A stretch of 64,000 nt of DNA from NCBI GenBank assembly GCA_019096065.1, contig JAGUCH010000002.1, forward strand, positions 1,128,501-1,192,500, written 5' to 3'. This document shows positions 1-10,384 of the stretch, piece by piece. The DNA is from Paracyclopina nana. Lineage: Eukaryota; Arthropoda; Copepoda; Cyclopoida; Cyclopettidae. The notes beneath the pieces are model-generated. The model saw only the letters and a list, made by a program, of their open reading frames with translations, had not been told where the DNA came from and did not search any database. Position 1 is the first letter of the stretch. Each line of letters begins with the position of its first letter. A program made the translations under genes and the position numbers.

Positions 1-1
1 G

Positions 2-946
2 CCTGAGTTTTCTGGAGACCGATCGACGGACAAGCTTGGACCTCGAGCCTGGGTGACACGCATAGATCACCTGCGTACAATTGTCAATCAAGGGGCTGCT
101 GCTGCTGAACAACCCCGCTGGAGTGATGAAGCCACTGCAAGTTATGCAGCTTTGGCCTTGAAAGGCAAAGCAGGTCAGTGGTATAATATTTTGGCTGAGG
201 AGAAGCGGACGCCCTCCACTTGGGAGGGGCCTAATGGATTGAAGAAGATTTTTCTTGCTCGTTTCCACCATGTGTGTACCTTGGCTGAAGAATCGGCAAT
301 TGAAGACTCCTTGGTACAGGAGCCTAATGAGACGGTCAAGGACTTCTTTGATAGGGTCAAAACTGGGACCCTGACCTTAATGGAGAACTTTGCACCTTTG
401 GAGAACACCCCCACCACTCTGGTTGCCGCGGGTAAACTGCCAGAGGTCCAGGAATTGGCGAAGAATGAGGCCTACCAATTTATGGTGAAGCGCCGATTTG
501 TACATGGGCTCATCAAGACCATCAAGTCGCAGGTTGTGGTCCAAGAATACACCAAGTTGGAAGATATAGTTGGCTTCGCATCAAGAGTGGAAGCTTCATT
601 TTCCAATGACAAGAAGGCTTCAGTACCACCACCAGAGGTTAATGCCATCAAGATTCAAGATAAGGAAGATCAACCGGCCCAACCCAAGAATCAAGAAAGC
701 CTCGAAAATACAGTGGAGAAATTCATTGACCTTGTCAAAGGTCGCCTTGGGGAACGCAGACCACCTAGGACCTCCCAGGGTAATCGCCTTAAATGCTGGT
801 ATTGCGACATTCCAGGCCACCGAGAGACGGAGTGTTTCAGCAAGAAAAGAGATCAGAAGAACAATCTATATAAACCCAAGCCTGGAAGCAAGAGGGCCAG
901 CGAAGGGAAGCAAGCTCATGAAGTTCAAGGTGATTTAAACTGGTAG
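2..946 (+). CDS. gag: Gag (5'-partial), capsid and zinc-knuckle nucleocapsid
   Basis: This is the structural polyprotein of the retroelement. The frame is open from base 2, so the true start is outside the window; the GTG at 53 is not a convincing start. The N-terminal part has a PEFSG-type opening typical of gypsy Gag capsids. Near the C-terminus one CCHC zinc knuckle (CWYC, then H and C, about 792-835) is followed by a Lys/Arg-rich tail, as expected for an RNA-binding nucleocapsid. It ends at TAG 944-946. The same frame stays open beyond the stop into the protease, so gag and pro are separated only by this amber codon. Confidence 0.85.
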   Translation, partial: PEFSGDRSTDKLGPRAWVTRIDHLRTIVNQGAAAAEQPRWSDEATASYAALALKGKAGQWYNILAEEKRTPSTWEGPNGLKKIFLARFHHVCTLAEESAIEDSLVQEPNETVKDFFDRVKTGTLTLMENFAPLENTPTTLVAAGKLPEVQELAKNEAYQFMVKRRFVHGLIKTIKSQVVVQEYTKLEDIVGFASRVEASFSNDKKASVPPPEVNAIKIQDKEDQPAQPKNQESLENTVEKFIDLVKGRLGERRPPRTSQGNRLKCWYCDIPGHRETECFSKKRDQKNNLYKPKPGSKRASEGKQAHEVQGDLNW

Positions 947-1495
947 GCGGCCGTCCCAGCCGCTCCAGCCGACGCTGGCCGCCGCCCCTGGTCTGGCCGC
1001 TTCAACATTCTCGATGCTACTCTCATACTTCACAACTATGACTGTAAGTCGACCTGTTACCAACAAACGGCCATTTTGACTGTAACCTGCCACGGAGCAA
1101 ACTTCAATTGCCTTTACGATACTGGTGCTAATATCAGCTTGTTGTCACGCACCGCCTTTAGGAAGATTCCCATTGACAAGAGGCCTCAAAAAGTGCTAAC
1201 TGCATCCCCGCTAAGAGCTACCTGTGCGTCCGGTACGCCTCTGCGAATACTTGGACTTTATCAGCTGCCATGTGACATCAAAGGAAAACAAACTCTGTGC
1301 GACTTTTATGTTTGTGACTCCTTAAATGTAGAAGGTATCCTGGGGGTAGATATTATCCATGCTGCTGGTTTACACTACGACCCCATCTCCATGGCCATTC
1401 ACTACAAGAAAACCTCGCCAACTGCTGCTGTCGTCCACAATGACACTTTTGCCTGCCAGAAGCGTTGCAACTGTCAGACTGTTAATTACCGATGA
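947..1495 (+). CDS. pro: Retroviral-type aspartic protease region
   Basis: This lies in the same frame as Gag, directly after its amber codon. The active-site triad DTGA (about 1119-1130) sits in a typical retropepsin context, and a hydrophobic ILGVD-like segment near 1336-1352 fits the second conserved motif. The protein would cleave the Gag-Pol precursor. No ATG fits at its start, so it is probably made as a fusion with Gag by readthrough, or spliced. It ends at TGA 1493-1495 and overlaps the pol frame from 1359. Confidence 0.75.
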   Translation, partial: AAVPAAPADAGRRPWSGRFNILDATLILHNYDCKSTCYQQTAILTVTCHGANFNCLYDTGANISLLSRTAFRKIPIDKRPQKVLTASPLRATCASGTPLRILGLYQLPCDIKGKQTLCDFYVCDSLNVEGILGVDIIHAAGLHYDPISMAIHYKKTSPTAAVVHNDTFACQKRCNCQTVNYR

Positions 1496-4400
1496 AGAAC
1501 GCAAACGACAACCAAATTTTGAAGGATGTTTCAAGCTCAGAAATTACGAGGATTCCATGGTGTGCGCAGACGACTGCCTTCTTCGAACAGACGACTTTGG
1601 AATCGCTACTGTGAAAATCACCAACCCTGGATTGGAGCCCGCTACACTGAAGAAGGGGCTAAAAATTGGTGAACTCGTCAACATTGATTTATCAGATTTT
1701 GTACCGTTTAATGATGCATTTGCTTGTGTTTCCAGCATTTCTACTTCGGGACAGCCTCCTAGGCATGATCCCATGGTGAAGGAGTATATTAACAAGCATG
1801 CCAGACTTGACCACTTGACTCCTAATGAGCGTCAGAATTATTTAAAACTGCTCTTAAACAATTCTGACGTTATTTCCATTTCAGAATATGACTTGGGTAA
1901 ATGTACCCTAATGAAGCACAAGATCAATCTGACTAACAAGAACCCAGTGTTCAACAAACAATTTCCGATCCCTCAGAAACATTTAGAGCACATCAGTGAA
2001 AGTGTTGACGAATGGCTTAAAATGGGAATCATTGAGCCATCTGACTCCGAATGGAATTCCTCAATATTCTGTGTCCCAAGAAAATTACCAGATGGACAGA
2101 CAGGCTGGAGACCAGTGATTGATTATAGAGGCCTGAATGCCAAAACAGAGCCATCAAGCTATCGCCTCCCACTCATCTCCGAATGCATCGATGACATTGG
2201 AAGGTCAGGAACCCAACTTTTCTCACAATTAGACCTCCGCAATGGTTTTCACCAAATGCAAATGGATGAATCGTCCAAACATTTGACCGCTTTTACTATC
2301 CCTGGAAGAGGCCAATTTCAATACTGCAGGGCACCGTTTGGACTTTGCAACATGCCCCTATCATTTCAACGTATGATGATGAAAGTGTTTGAACACCTAA
2401 CTCCCAAGCGAGTTTTGCTATATTTAGATGATATTCTAGTCAAGGGAACTGATCACAAAGACATGATTGCAGGTTTGGAGGAATGCTTTGCGCGGCTTCG
2501 GAGAGCAAATCTGAAAATCAACCTCCCCAAGTGTTCCTTTGGAACTACTGAGTGCACTTATCTAGGCTTCACCTTAACACCTACGGGTTACCAACCCAAC
2601 AAGAGGAAATTACAAGCCATAGAAGACGCTCCTCCACCTACTACTGTCCGTGAGATAAGACAATTTCTGGGACTATGCAATTTCTTTCGGTCCTGCATTC
2701 CAAGGTTTAGCAAGCACTCACACGCGTTATCACAGTTAACCTGCAAAGACTCAAGCTGGCGCTCTGGCCCTCTGCCCCCTCAAGCCTTACAATCTTTTCA
2801 GAAATTGAAGGAGCTTTTGTGTAGTGAGCCTGTGTTGGCTTACCCCAAACCCGAGCTCGACTACCATTTATATGAGGATGCTTCCCAAGGCACTGTCGAC
2901 AACAGTTTGGATGGTGGACTGGGCGCTGTGTTGATCCACTACGAAAACAACGAGCCTAGGAGAATCAGCGATGCATCAAGGAGTCGCCTAAAGCACGAGA
3001 AGCACTACACACCTTCTCTACTTGAACTATTGGCTTGCACTTGGGCAATTGAACACTATGCCGTCTACCTTACTGGAACCAAGTTCACATTGTACAGTGA
3101 TCACAAACCCTTGGAGAAGCTCAACAAGACCCATACTCGCACTCTTTCTCGCCTCCAGGACCTCATGATACAGCATTCATTTACGGTCCAATATTGTCCA
3201 GGTGACAAAAATCCTGCTGACTTTTGTTCTAGAAATGTGCCCGAGGCCTTGCGCCAAATCAACGCCTGTGTGTATGGGGTCTCTACAGAAGCCTTAGAGG
3301 ATTTGGAAGTCATGAAACAGCTGCAGAATTCAGACACGGTGCTTTCCGCTCTGATCGCCAAGATCAAGACCAATTTAACGCCATCTACTCCCGAACTGAA
3401 GCGAATTGTGAATAGATATGCCAGACATTGTGAACTCAAAGATGACATCTTGCTGATAACAATTGGACAACTAGGCCGCCGGGTCATTTGTGCACCGGCT
3501 ATATGCCAGGCTGACATCATTAGTGCTGCTCATGCTGCCGTTGGCCATAAAGGAGTTTACAAAACTTGTGAACGAATACGAGAACAATATTTCTGGCCGA
3601 ATATGGTGGCCGACGTGGAAGAATACATTGGCTCATGCTGGAAATGTGACAAAAGCAAGCTAAAGTCAAAACACCCCAACACTCCCTTAAACCCGCTATC
3701 TCAACCTAGAGGGCCGTTTGAACGAGTGCACTGTGATCTCTTCGGACCACTACGAACGTCAGGTAGACAAAAGAAGTTTATCCTAGTCATCACGGATGCT
3801 TTCACAAAATATGCCGAATTTGTGGCATTGCCAGACAAGACTCCAGAGACAGTTAGCCGAGGCATTTTCAACAGGTGGATTTCGCGCTATGGATCACCAT
3901 GCATTTTGGTAACCGACGGTGGTAAGGAATTTACAGCGAAGGTAAATGATGAATTGTTTTCGCTACTGCAAATTGATAAGAAGAAAACTAGCCCCAGACA
4001 CCCCCAAACTAACGCCGCAGCTGAAGTAATTAACAAGCATATCATTAGCTATTTGCAGAAAACGCTAGATTTGGATTCGATGCTTGACTGGGAAGAAATG
4101 TTACCAGCATTGCAACTGAGCTACAATGTGGGCGTTAGTAAAGCAACAAAAATGAGCCCGTTCTTCTTTCTGTTCGGTGTACACCCCAGGACCCCATACA
4201 TGGACCCAAATGTGGTAGACCACAAGTATTACGGTGATAGCTACAAAGACAAAATTGGAAAACGTCTCCAAATTGCACGACGAGTGGCCGCTGAAAACAA
4301 CATTCACTACAAGGAGTTGTACACTGCACAGCACAATGCCAAGGTAAAACAAGAAGACTTTAGGGAAGGTATGCTAGTGTGGCTACACAGACCTGAATTG

Positions 4401-5075
4401 CGCAAGATTAACCCTAAAATTAATTCACCTTGGGAAGGCATGTATGTTATTGTGAGTCTGCAAGATGAGAATGCGCTCATCCAACACATGCAGACAAAGA
4501 AAACAAGATATGTGCACAAAGACAGGTTGCGAATTTGCAAATCTGCAGCCAACATGCCTGGGCCTACTCAGTCAAGCGCCTTGCCCGACGACCCAAAGCC
4601 AGACGTCGCAACTCGTGCAGAAGAAAATGAAACGCACGCCTCAGAAACAAAGTCTGGCTATATAAGGATTGAAGACGACGACATCACCATTCTTAACCCT
4701 CTGGCACCTCCGCCGCAGCCCATCCCGATCAAAACTGATACTGATCAAGAGTCTGCAACTGACCTCACTCGGCCTAACGTTAAAGAGGAACCACCAAGCC
4801 CAGAATCTGCTACTGATAATCAACCTACAGGGCTGTTTCAGCGGTTACGGCAAGGTATTTCACCGTTATCTGATTTTGGTACCGAGCTAGGCAACCTGGT
4901 CGTCCCCCTCGACCCTGAAGTCCAACGCCAAGCCCGTTCCTATAAGAAGGCTACTGCTCCCACCGAACAACCCGCTACCACCCGTAGAGCTGCGGCTGCA
5001 AAGAATATCGAGATACAAGATTCAGTTTTACCTTCCAGGCCAGTTGAATACAAGAAATACACGAAGAAGAAATGA
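1359..5075 (+). CDS. pol: Pol: reverse transcriptase, RNase H and integrase
   Basis: The open frame is 1238 codons. The first ~40 codons are out-of-frame sequence overlapping the protease, so real pol coding probably begins between 1440 and 1495. In order: reverse transcriptase with catalytic YLDD at 2421-2432; Ty3-type RNase H starting near 2865; an integrase HHCC zinc-binding region (about 3530-3650); a DDE core with D in CDLF (about 3740), D in TDGG (about 3912) and E near 4025; and a basic/Pro-rich C-terminal region. No chromodomain was recognised. Pol is in the +1 frame relative to gag-pro. Its TGA overlaps the env ATG (ATGA, 5072-5075). Confidence 0.92.
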   Translation: MLLVYTTTPSPWPFTTRKPRQLLLSSTMTLLPARSVATVRLLITDEERKRQPNFEGCFKLRNYEDSMVCADDCLLRTDDFGIATVKITNPGLEPATLKKGLKIGELVNIDLSDFVPFNDAFACVSSISTSGQPPRHDPMVKEYINKHARLDHLTPNERQNYLKLLLNNSDVISISEYDLGKCTLMKHKINLTNKNPVFNKQFPIPQKHLEHISESVDEWLKMGIIEPSDSEWNSSIFCVPRKLPDGQTGWRPVIDYRGLNAKTEPSSYRLPLISECIDDIGRSGTQLFSQLDLRNGFHQMQMDESSKHLTAFTIPGRGQFQYCRAPFGLCNMPLSFQRMMMKVFEHLTPKRVLLYLDDILVKGTDHKDMIAGLEECFARLRRANLKINLPKCSFGTTECTYLGFTLTPTGYQPNKRKLQAIEDAPPPTTVREIRQFLGLCNFFRSCIPRFSKHSHALSQLTCKDSSWRSGPLPPQALQSFQKLKELLCSEPVLAYPKPELDYHLYEDASQGTVDNSLDGGLGAVLIHYENNEPRRISDASRSRLKHEKHYTPSLLELLACTWAIEHYAVYLTGTKFTLYSDHKPLEKLNKTHTRTLSRLQDLMIQHSFTVQYCPGDKNPADFCSRNVPEALRQINACVYGVSTEALEDLEVMKQLQNSDTVLSALIAKIKTNLTPSTPELKRIVNRYARHCELKDDILLITIGQLGRRVICAPAICQADIISAAHAAVGHKGVYKTCERIREQYFWPNMVADVEEYIGSCWKCDKSKLKSKHPNTPLNPLSQPRGPFERVHCDLFGPLRTSGRQKKFILVITDAFTKYAEFVALPDKTPETVSRGIFNRWISRYGSPCILVTDGGKEFTAKVNDELFSLLQIDKKKTSPRHPQTNAAAEVINKHIISYLQKTLDLDSMLDWEEMLPALQLSYNVGVSKATKMSPFFFLFGVHPRTPYMDPNVVDHKYYGDSYKDKIGKRLQIARRVAAENNIHYKELYTAQHNAKVKQEDFREGMLVWLHRPELRKINPKINSPWEGMYVIVSLQDENALIQHMQTKKTRYVHKDRLRICKSAANMPGPTQSSALPDDPKPDVATRAEENETHASETKSGYIRIEDDDITILNPLAPPPQPIPIKTDTDQESATDLTRPNVKEEPPSPESATDNQPTGLFQRLRQGISPLSDFGTELGNLVVPLDPEVQRQARSYKKATAPTEQPATTRRAAAAKNIEIQDSVLPSRPVEYKKYTKKK

Positions 5076-6835
5076 ACCTACACCTGTACTTTCTCACTCT
5101 GCAACTTGTAGCAGACTTTGTGGCCACAGGGAGGGGATTGGCTGAAACGCAAAACCCCACAACTCAGCTGTTGTCAAAAACTTCCAATACAGACTGGTCC
5201 CACTATGGATTCCAAAGGGCTGGCAAAGCCATGGTCTCGGTCCATTATGGCCATATCTACATAAATGTCAATCTTCATAATCTCAAGGAATACTTTTCAG
5301 TTGCTCTGAACCTCCAGCTCCTCATCTCAAGCGCCGCTACTTCTAAAGCAAATGACTCAGTACTCCAAACTCTCAGAGATCTTGTCAATGAACGCACTCG
5401 CCGAATGGAATTGAAGTACAACGATGTCGTTAGCTTCTATACGCTTTATTCAGACAACAACCAGGGCCCCAGACAGAAACGGTTCCTTGGTGTCCTCCTA
5501 GCAGGCCTCGCTGGTCTGGGCATTGGATCAACCCTATTCGGATTACTTGACCAAGGAAAGATGGACAACCTTGCCAGAAACATCAACAAGCTGGGTTTCC
5601 GCCAAGACAAGATAATACACCTCCTTGGTAAGACTAATGAAAACGTCCGCTTAAACAGGGTAGACATTGCTAAACTAAGAGAAGCCTTGTCTGCTGTTTC
5701 CAACCTGGTAAGCAAGAACCAGCTAGAAATAGAAGTCACTGTTCTAGCCATGCAATCTGATCACATCCTTAGTCTGATTGAAAATAAGCTTGACTTGTAT
5801 GTCGCTGCAGCAGCTGCCGGCGCCCGTCACAGACTTGCCCACGGCTTGCTCTCTTACGAGGAGGCCTCCAGCTCCTTAAAAGTGGTCGCGAAGATGGCAC
5901 GCAACAAGGGTTTACAGCCAATTGTTACTGACCCCCATTACCTATACCAGCTTGAGACCTCCATAATCTTTGACGTGGACGGATTTAACCTACTTGTACA
6001 TGTGCCACTTACCAATGAAGATCAGGTTTTGACACTCTATCGCTACTTGCCCTTCCCCATTGAAATCACACCAGGCCTAACTGTAGAAGTTCATCCAGAA
6101 CATGACATGTTGGCCTTACACGAAGAATCCGGATCGCACTTTGAGCTATCCCACACGGACATCTCTATGTGTGAAAAGGTGCACGACTACTATATCTGTC
6201 CCCATATATCCTATCTGGCCAAAAGAAATCAGCCTTCCTGCGTAATGTCCCTCTATCTTGCAGACCACAATCAAGCTTTAAAAACTTGTAAACTGGCAAT
6301 ACGGCAAGCTACCGATTGCATCCTTCCATTTGGGAACAACGAGTTTTCTGCTTTTACTGAGGATCCAACTTATTACCAACTGACATGCAGCAATGGCACC
6401 ACGAAAACTAGCCAACTACACCACTTTCATCATTTCAAGTTAGAAGAGGGTTGCAATGTTGAGCTTCCACATTTCACGTTGTTTGGGGGCATAGAAATCA
6501 GAGTGGAGAAGACCATGGAAACCTACAAATGGAATGTCCCAATTCTCCAGCTTGGTCACAATATGTCACCAGACGACATTCTGAAGACTCTAAACCAGAT
6601 CAACTCCACTTTACCTCCAACTGACCCACATTCTCTGGCTTTCCTCAAAAGCCATTTTGAACCAGTCACAACTTGGAATGAGACGTTAATCATCATTGCC
6701 ATCGTTGCTGTCATCTCCCTAGTTTTGGTTCTCCTGGTCTACTCCTACGCCTTCAAGAATTTCCGCGTAATGACTTTCTTCCGACAAACTAAAAATCAGG
6801 ACCATGACCTAATTCCCAATAACGTCACCACCTAA
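5072..6835 (+). CDS. env: Env: class I-like fusion glycoprotein
   Basis: The ORF is 587 codons and starts with an ATG that overlaps the pol stop. The N-terminus has a signal-peptide-like hydrophobic segment. A furin-type site RQKR (5471-5482, residues 134-137) is followed at once by a Gly/Leu/Ala-rich stretch like a fusion peptide, then a heptad-rich helical region, a Cys-containing ectodomain with several N-glycosylation sites, a transmembrane segment (about residues 538-560) and a cytoplasmic tail of ~25 residues. This layout matches envelope proteins of errantiviruses and baculovirus F proteins. The exact relationship is not established. No internal stop is seen. Confidence 0.85.
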   Translation: MNLHLYFLTLQLVADFVATGRGLAETQNPTTQLLSKTSNTDWSHYGFQRAGKAMVSVHYGHIYINVNLHNLKEYFSVALNLQLLISSAATSKANDSVLQTLRDLVNERTRRMELKYNDVVSFYTLYSDNNQGPRQKRFLGVLLAGLAGLGIGSTLFGLLDQGKMDNLARNINKLGFRQDKIIHLLGKTNENVRLNRVDIAKLREALSAVSNLVSKNQLEIEVTVLAMQSDHILSLIENKLDLYVAAAAAGARHRLAHGLLSYEEASSSLKVVAKMARNKGLQPIVTDPHYLYQLETSIIFDVDGFNLLVHVPLTNEDQVLTLYRYLPFPIEITPGLTVEVHPEHDMLALHEESGSHFELSHTDISMCEKVHDYYICPHISYLAKRNQPSCVMSLYLADHNQALKTCKLAIRQATDCILPFGNNEFSAFTEDPTYYQLTCSNGTTKTSQLHHFHHFKLEEGCNVELPHFTLFGGIEIRVEKTMETYKWNVPILQLGHNMSPDDILKTLNQINSTLPPTDPHSLAFLKSHFEPVTTWNETLIIIAIVAVISLVLVLLVYSYAFKNFRVMTFFRQTKNQDHDLIPNNVTT

Positions 6836-6846
6836 ATCTTTTTACC

Positions 6847-6860
6847 ATGGGGAGGGATAT
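6847..6860 (+). other. Polypurine tract of the retroelement
   Basis: The purine-rich run ATGGGGAGGGATAT lies immediately before the first base of the LTR (TGT at 6861). This is the expected primer site for plus-strand DNA synthesis. Confidence 0.75.
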
Positions 6861-7089
6861 TGTACTTTTGACTTCCTGGCAATTACTCTTTTACGCAACT
6901 AACCCTTTTCCTGCTTCCGCCTAACAACACTCACTCTTATGATAGTGCCGTAACCTTGTGCGACAGATATATAAGCGCGAGTACTGCAATAAAGGAACAG
7001 ATTTGATACTGACTTTGAGGTAGCAAGTTGTGCTCATTCCGGCTCGCCATAGTTGTAGGATCTTGGGAAGTTCAGGATCCAATAGTACA
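6861..7089 (+). repeat. 3' LTR (229 bp) with TATA box and poly(A) signal
   Basis: It begins TGTAC and ends GTACA, giving the usual TG...CA ends and a 5-bp inverted repeat. Inside are a TATA box (TATATAA, 6968-6974) and AATAAA (6988-6993), so it could serve as promoter and polyadenylation site. The boundary rests on the polypurine tract on its left and the inverted termini, because the 5' LTR is not available for comparison. Confidence 0.85.
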
Positions 7090-8219
7090 AAAGGGAGCAT
7101 GAAGAGAAAAGTTGCTTAATAGTTTTAAAATAAGCCTTTTAGTCAAAAGTTTAAAAAGGGATCAGTCCCTTTTTTATAGAAACTTTTCCTCCTTTGAAAG
7201 TACTTTTTTCATCTTTTTTTTTCACCAGAAGTTAACTGGATTGATAGTTTACTTCGATGTTGTGATCAAAGGGCGTTTTGCAATCTTTTTCCACTTGATC
7301 CCCAGATTGCAGTTGATGATTTGGAGATTGCAAAATTGGCGTGGAGATGTCTTTTCCCTATTTTCATCAATGATTAAATATGTTTTTTAGTGTTTTTTAT
7401 TGTTATTGCCTTGGATTTCGTTGCTGGGCTGGAAATTGCATTGCTCTCTTGTTGGTTCAAATGCAATTCGAGACTTTCTTCTCCCAGTGATCCTTCAACT
7501 CTTTTTTCGGTGTTTTCACCACGTGATGAAGAAGAATTGGAAGCAAAAGAGGCTTCCTCGATCTAGAAAGGTGAAGAGATTGTTCCCATTTTTATTGACA
7601 TTTCCTTGTCAATCTTTCATATAGCTCAAAAGCCATAAAATAAATGTACTAGAGTTCACTTTATAATACAGGTTACCCCTCGGAAAACGCAATAGCCGCA
7701 CAGCCTAGCTGCGCTAAAGCTTGTTTACATTTGGTGCGGTTTCCGAGAGTCGGACTGTACTTAACTATAAAATTAATTTCATGTCATCTTATTTCCACTT
7801 CAGTATTAAAATAAAAATTCAGCCCCCAAAAATAAGCCCACTGCAAAAGCTGAAATATGAGTAACTAAGGATGTGGAATTTTGCACAATTTTGCAAATCT
7901 GTTGGGAAAAATAGCAGAGTTTCTTGTTGCAGTAGAAAAAATTGGAAATATTATCCTTTGAAGTAAAAGTAACCTTGTTATTGAGAGTTTGTTGGTTTTC
8001 TGCTTCATTTAGCATGGCTGCCTGTGAAGTTTTGCCTTTCTTCGTCCAAAGTGATGACAACTGTGGTGGAAAATCGCTCGTTATCACCGAAGAACTTGAT
8101 GAAGAAAAAGTTGGGCATCGTCTTCTATGGATTGCATAACGTGAATCAAACGATGCCAAACTGGCATTATCTTGCTGAAAAAGTGAAAAAAAATTCGGTT
8201 CTCTACTTATTTTCACCTA

Positions 8220-8400
8220 AAAGGCCCAGTTCACCTGCTCCAATACATATGCGAAATGCGATGAAAATGTCGCAAAAAATGAAATTTCAAGCTTGTTTGT
8301 ACAAATTTATTTGGCATTTTTTGGCAACAATTGGCTTTACGATGCATAAACGAATAATCCTTATGTATTAACAAGCAATTTTGATTTATTTTTGCCATCA
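8220..8400 (+). repeat. Inverted-repeat element family A, copy 1
   Basis: It starts with GGCCCAGTTCACCTG, the family terminus, followed by an AT-rich interior with GTCGCAAAAAATG and TTTTTTGGCAACAATTGG. The reverse complement of 9940-10192 shows the same succession of motifs. The distal end is not clear. Confidence 0.55.
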
Positions 8401-9939
8401 TTATTAATATTCAGAATAAACAATCTAATGCGACCTTTAAAATTCCCAACAAAACCCTGTTTTAACCTGTAACTATGTTGCAACTATCTTACCAACGAAA
8501 TATGACAGCCTAGTTGACCACCCTTAAATGGAGACACGCATTAAATTGATTATGGCACCTTGTTGGTGTAGTGAGGGGCTAGTGAAAATGATATAGTGCA
8601 TTATGTTTCAAAGTGACTTGAGCCACTGGTGATGTACCATATCATTTAAGCATAGTGCACTGATAGTGTATACTTTTAAACTTTCAACCATAATGCTGCT
8701 ACCAGACGCATGGTTCACTACCACGTAACTGCTAGTGCACTACCTAGTTGTAAGTTAGTTAAAGGATTATTTATTAATGTAATTATCATATCATTATTTT
8801 GATTTAAGCATGGTCCACATAAACATCCAAGCATACTTGATGGTGCATGAACTTAGATGACATCACTAGTGTTGACATAGTGTGTAACAGATTTTATTCT
8901 CCAAGGCCCTTTAACCAAGCATCCTCTTATGAGCAGTTAGTTCCATGCAGTCTGCGCTCAATTTATGCGCAAGATGGTGCTGACTATCAAACTTAAACTT
9001 AGACAGCAAGGCTGAATGATTAGTTAAGAATAATAGAGTGGATGATAGTGACTGAATCACACACAAAGTATACAGTATTGAAATATTAAAAAAATCTCAG
9101 CTTTTGTTTGAAAATGAGAAGCATGATATTTTCTAACTCAGTTTTCATGTTGTTCTAAACAACATTCATTAATGATGATTTTTGAAATCTTAGAACCATT
9201 AAAAGTTATTGATAAGAACAATTTCACAAATTATTCAATTGCTAGCAGAGCCATCTCTGAACAGTTTACTAAGTTAGATTAGATGCCAACTTCACCTAAG
9301 GCGTTGAACATAGTATCAGACTCGTGAAAAGGTAGTTACAAAAAACATAGTAGATGAATAATACAATTTGCAGCATCCCATCATGATGGGCACATAGTTA
9401 AAAAAAGGTGGTGTTGCCCAAGTTTGTAACTTGCTAGAAACTACCTTCATGGCCTGGTTGCAGCATAGTGAGAAAAATGGTAGTAGTTCTATGAAAATGT
9501 ACTTGGTTTTCACTTGGCCTGTCACATAGTAGGAAGATAGTTACAGGAAATGGTAGTGGCAACCAAGTGAATTTTTGCCATGCATTCTTAAAAACCAAGT
9601 TTCTGGGTAATTCAACTACCCATTTTTTGCCAACTACCTTTTCATTGGTGGTCAACTATACCAAAAGGTTTTGTTGGGTTGTATTAGCTTCCAAGTTATT
9701 AAAAAGGAAAAGCAAACTTCCTCATGGTTTTTTGATGAAATTTGTAGTACGCAAACATTTGCCTGCGATCAATCTTGTATAGTGCCTAAAAATGCACTTG
9801 TATCACAATATTGTCGTATATATTTAAAGATACTTTGGAGGAAAATCTACTATGCATTAGGTTGCGAAAGTTCTTGTCAAAATCAAAGCATTGACTTTTT
9901 TGCGCTTTGAGGTAAAAAAAGCATTCAAGCTTAATTAAC

Positions 9940-10192
9940 GAAAAAGCCTCAATTTTTGTTTTCCATCGCCCTAGTCACCATTTTTGCAGAAAAAAATATG
10001 GATGTGAAAAATAAGTCTCAATTGCTTGAAAACACATTAAGATTATTTTTTGCTGCACAGCAAAGCCAATTGCTGCCAAAAAATGTCAAGAAAATATTTG
10101 GAAACTTGCTTGAATTTGCTCTTTTTGCGACATTTTTTGACAAACCATCGCTGCATTCTGCTGCAGGTGAACGGGGCCTTTCTTCAAGCCCC
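9940..10192 (-). repeat. Inverted-repeat element family A, copy 2
   Basis: The right end GCAGGTGAACGGGGCC is the reverse complement of the family terminus at 8224. The interior (ATGTCAAGAAAATATTTGG, then a TGCTGCACAGC segment) matches copy 1 in reverse. It is a non-autonomous, MITE-like element with no coding capacity. Confidence 0.55.
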
Positions 10193-10384
10193 AGTTGATA
10201 AAAAGTAATCATCTTTGGTAGTTTTTGTCTTTTTTGCTTCAGTGTGGAAATTATTAAGCTTTCTAACCTCGGAAGCTCTGAGTGGAACAACTGTCAACTC
10301 TACTGAGCTCGTATAGCTTCCTTTTGGAGTAGGGATCAAGATGTAACCATCGCTGGGTTTTCTCACGTGGCTTCGTTTCATCAT
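10184..10384 (-). CDS. Small uncharacterised ORF (66 codons)
   Basis: An ATG-initiated minus-strand ORF with balanced composition (Lys/Arg-rich start KRSHVRKPSDGY, then IPTPKG and a C-terminal Lys/Thr-rich segment). It stands out from the AT-rich surroundings. Its stop lies inside the end of repeat copy 2, so if it is real its last residues come from the repeat. I do not recognise a family. It could equally be a chance ORF or an exon of a longer gene. Confidence 0.2.
   Translation of the reverse strand: MMKRSHVRKPSDGYILIPTPKGSYTSSVELTVVPLRASEVRKLNNFHTEAKKTKTTKDDYFLSTGA

Larger units (their letters stand above)
1..7089 (+). mobile_element. Ty3/gypsy-type LTR retroelement with env, 5' end outside the window
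   Basis: The order gag, protease, reverse transcriptase/RNase H, integrase, env, polypurine tract, LTR is that of an env-bearing Ty3/gypsy (Metaviridae, errantivirus-like) element. The Gag frame is open to base 2, so the 5' LTR, primer-binding site and Gag start lie left of the window. Pol and Env are each long and uninterrupted, so the insertion looks young. Two frame changes separate gag, pro and pol (an amber codon at 944 and a +1 change between about 1359 and 1493). These may be the element's own expression signals or damage. The target-site duplication cannot be checked because the left end is missing. Confidence 0.93.

Noticed and set aside
53-946. GTG at 53 as the Gag start
   Set aside because: The frame is open to base 2 with Gag-like sequence before it, so Gag is simply truncated by the window edge.
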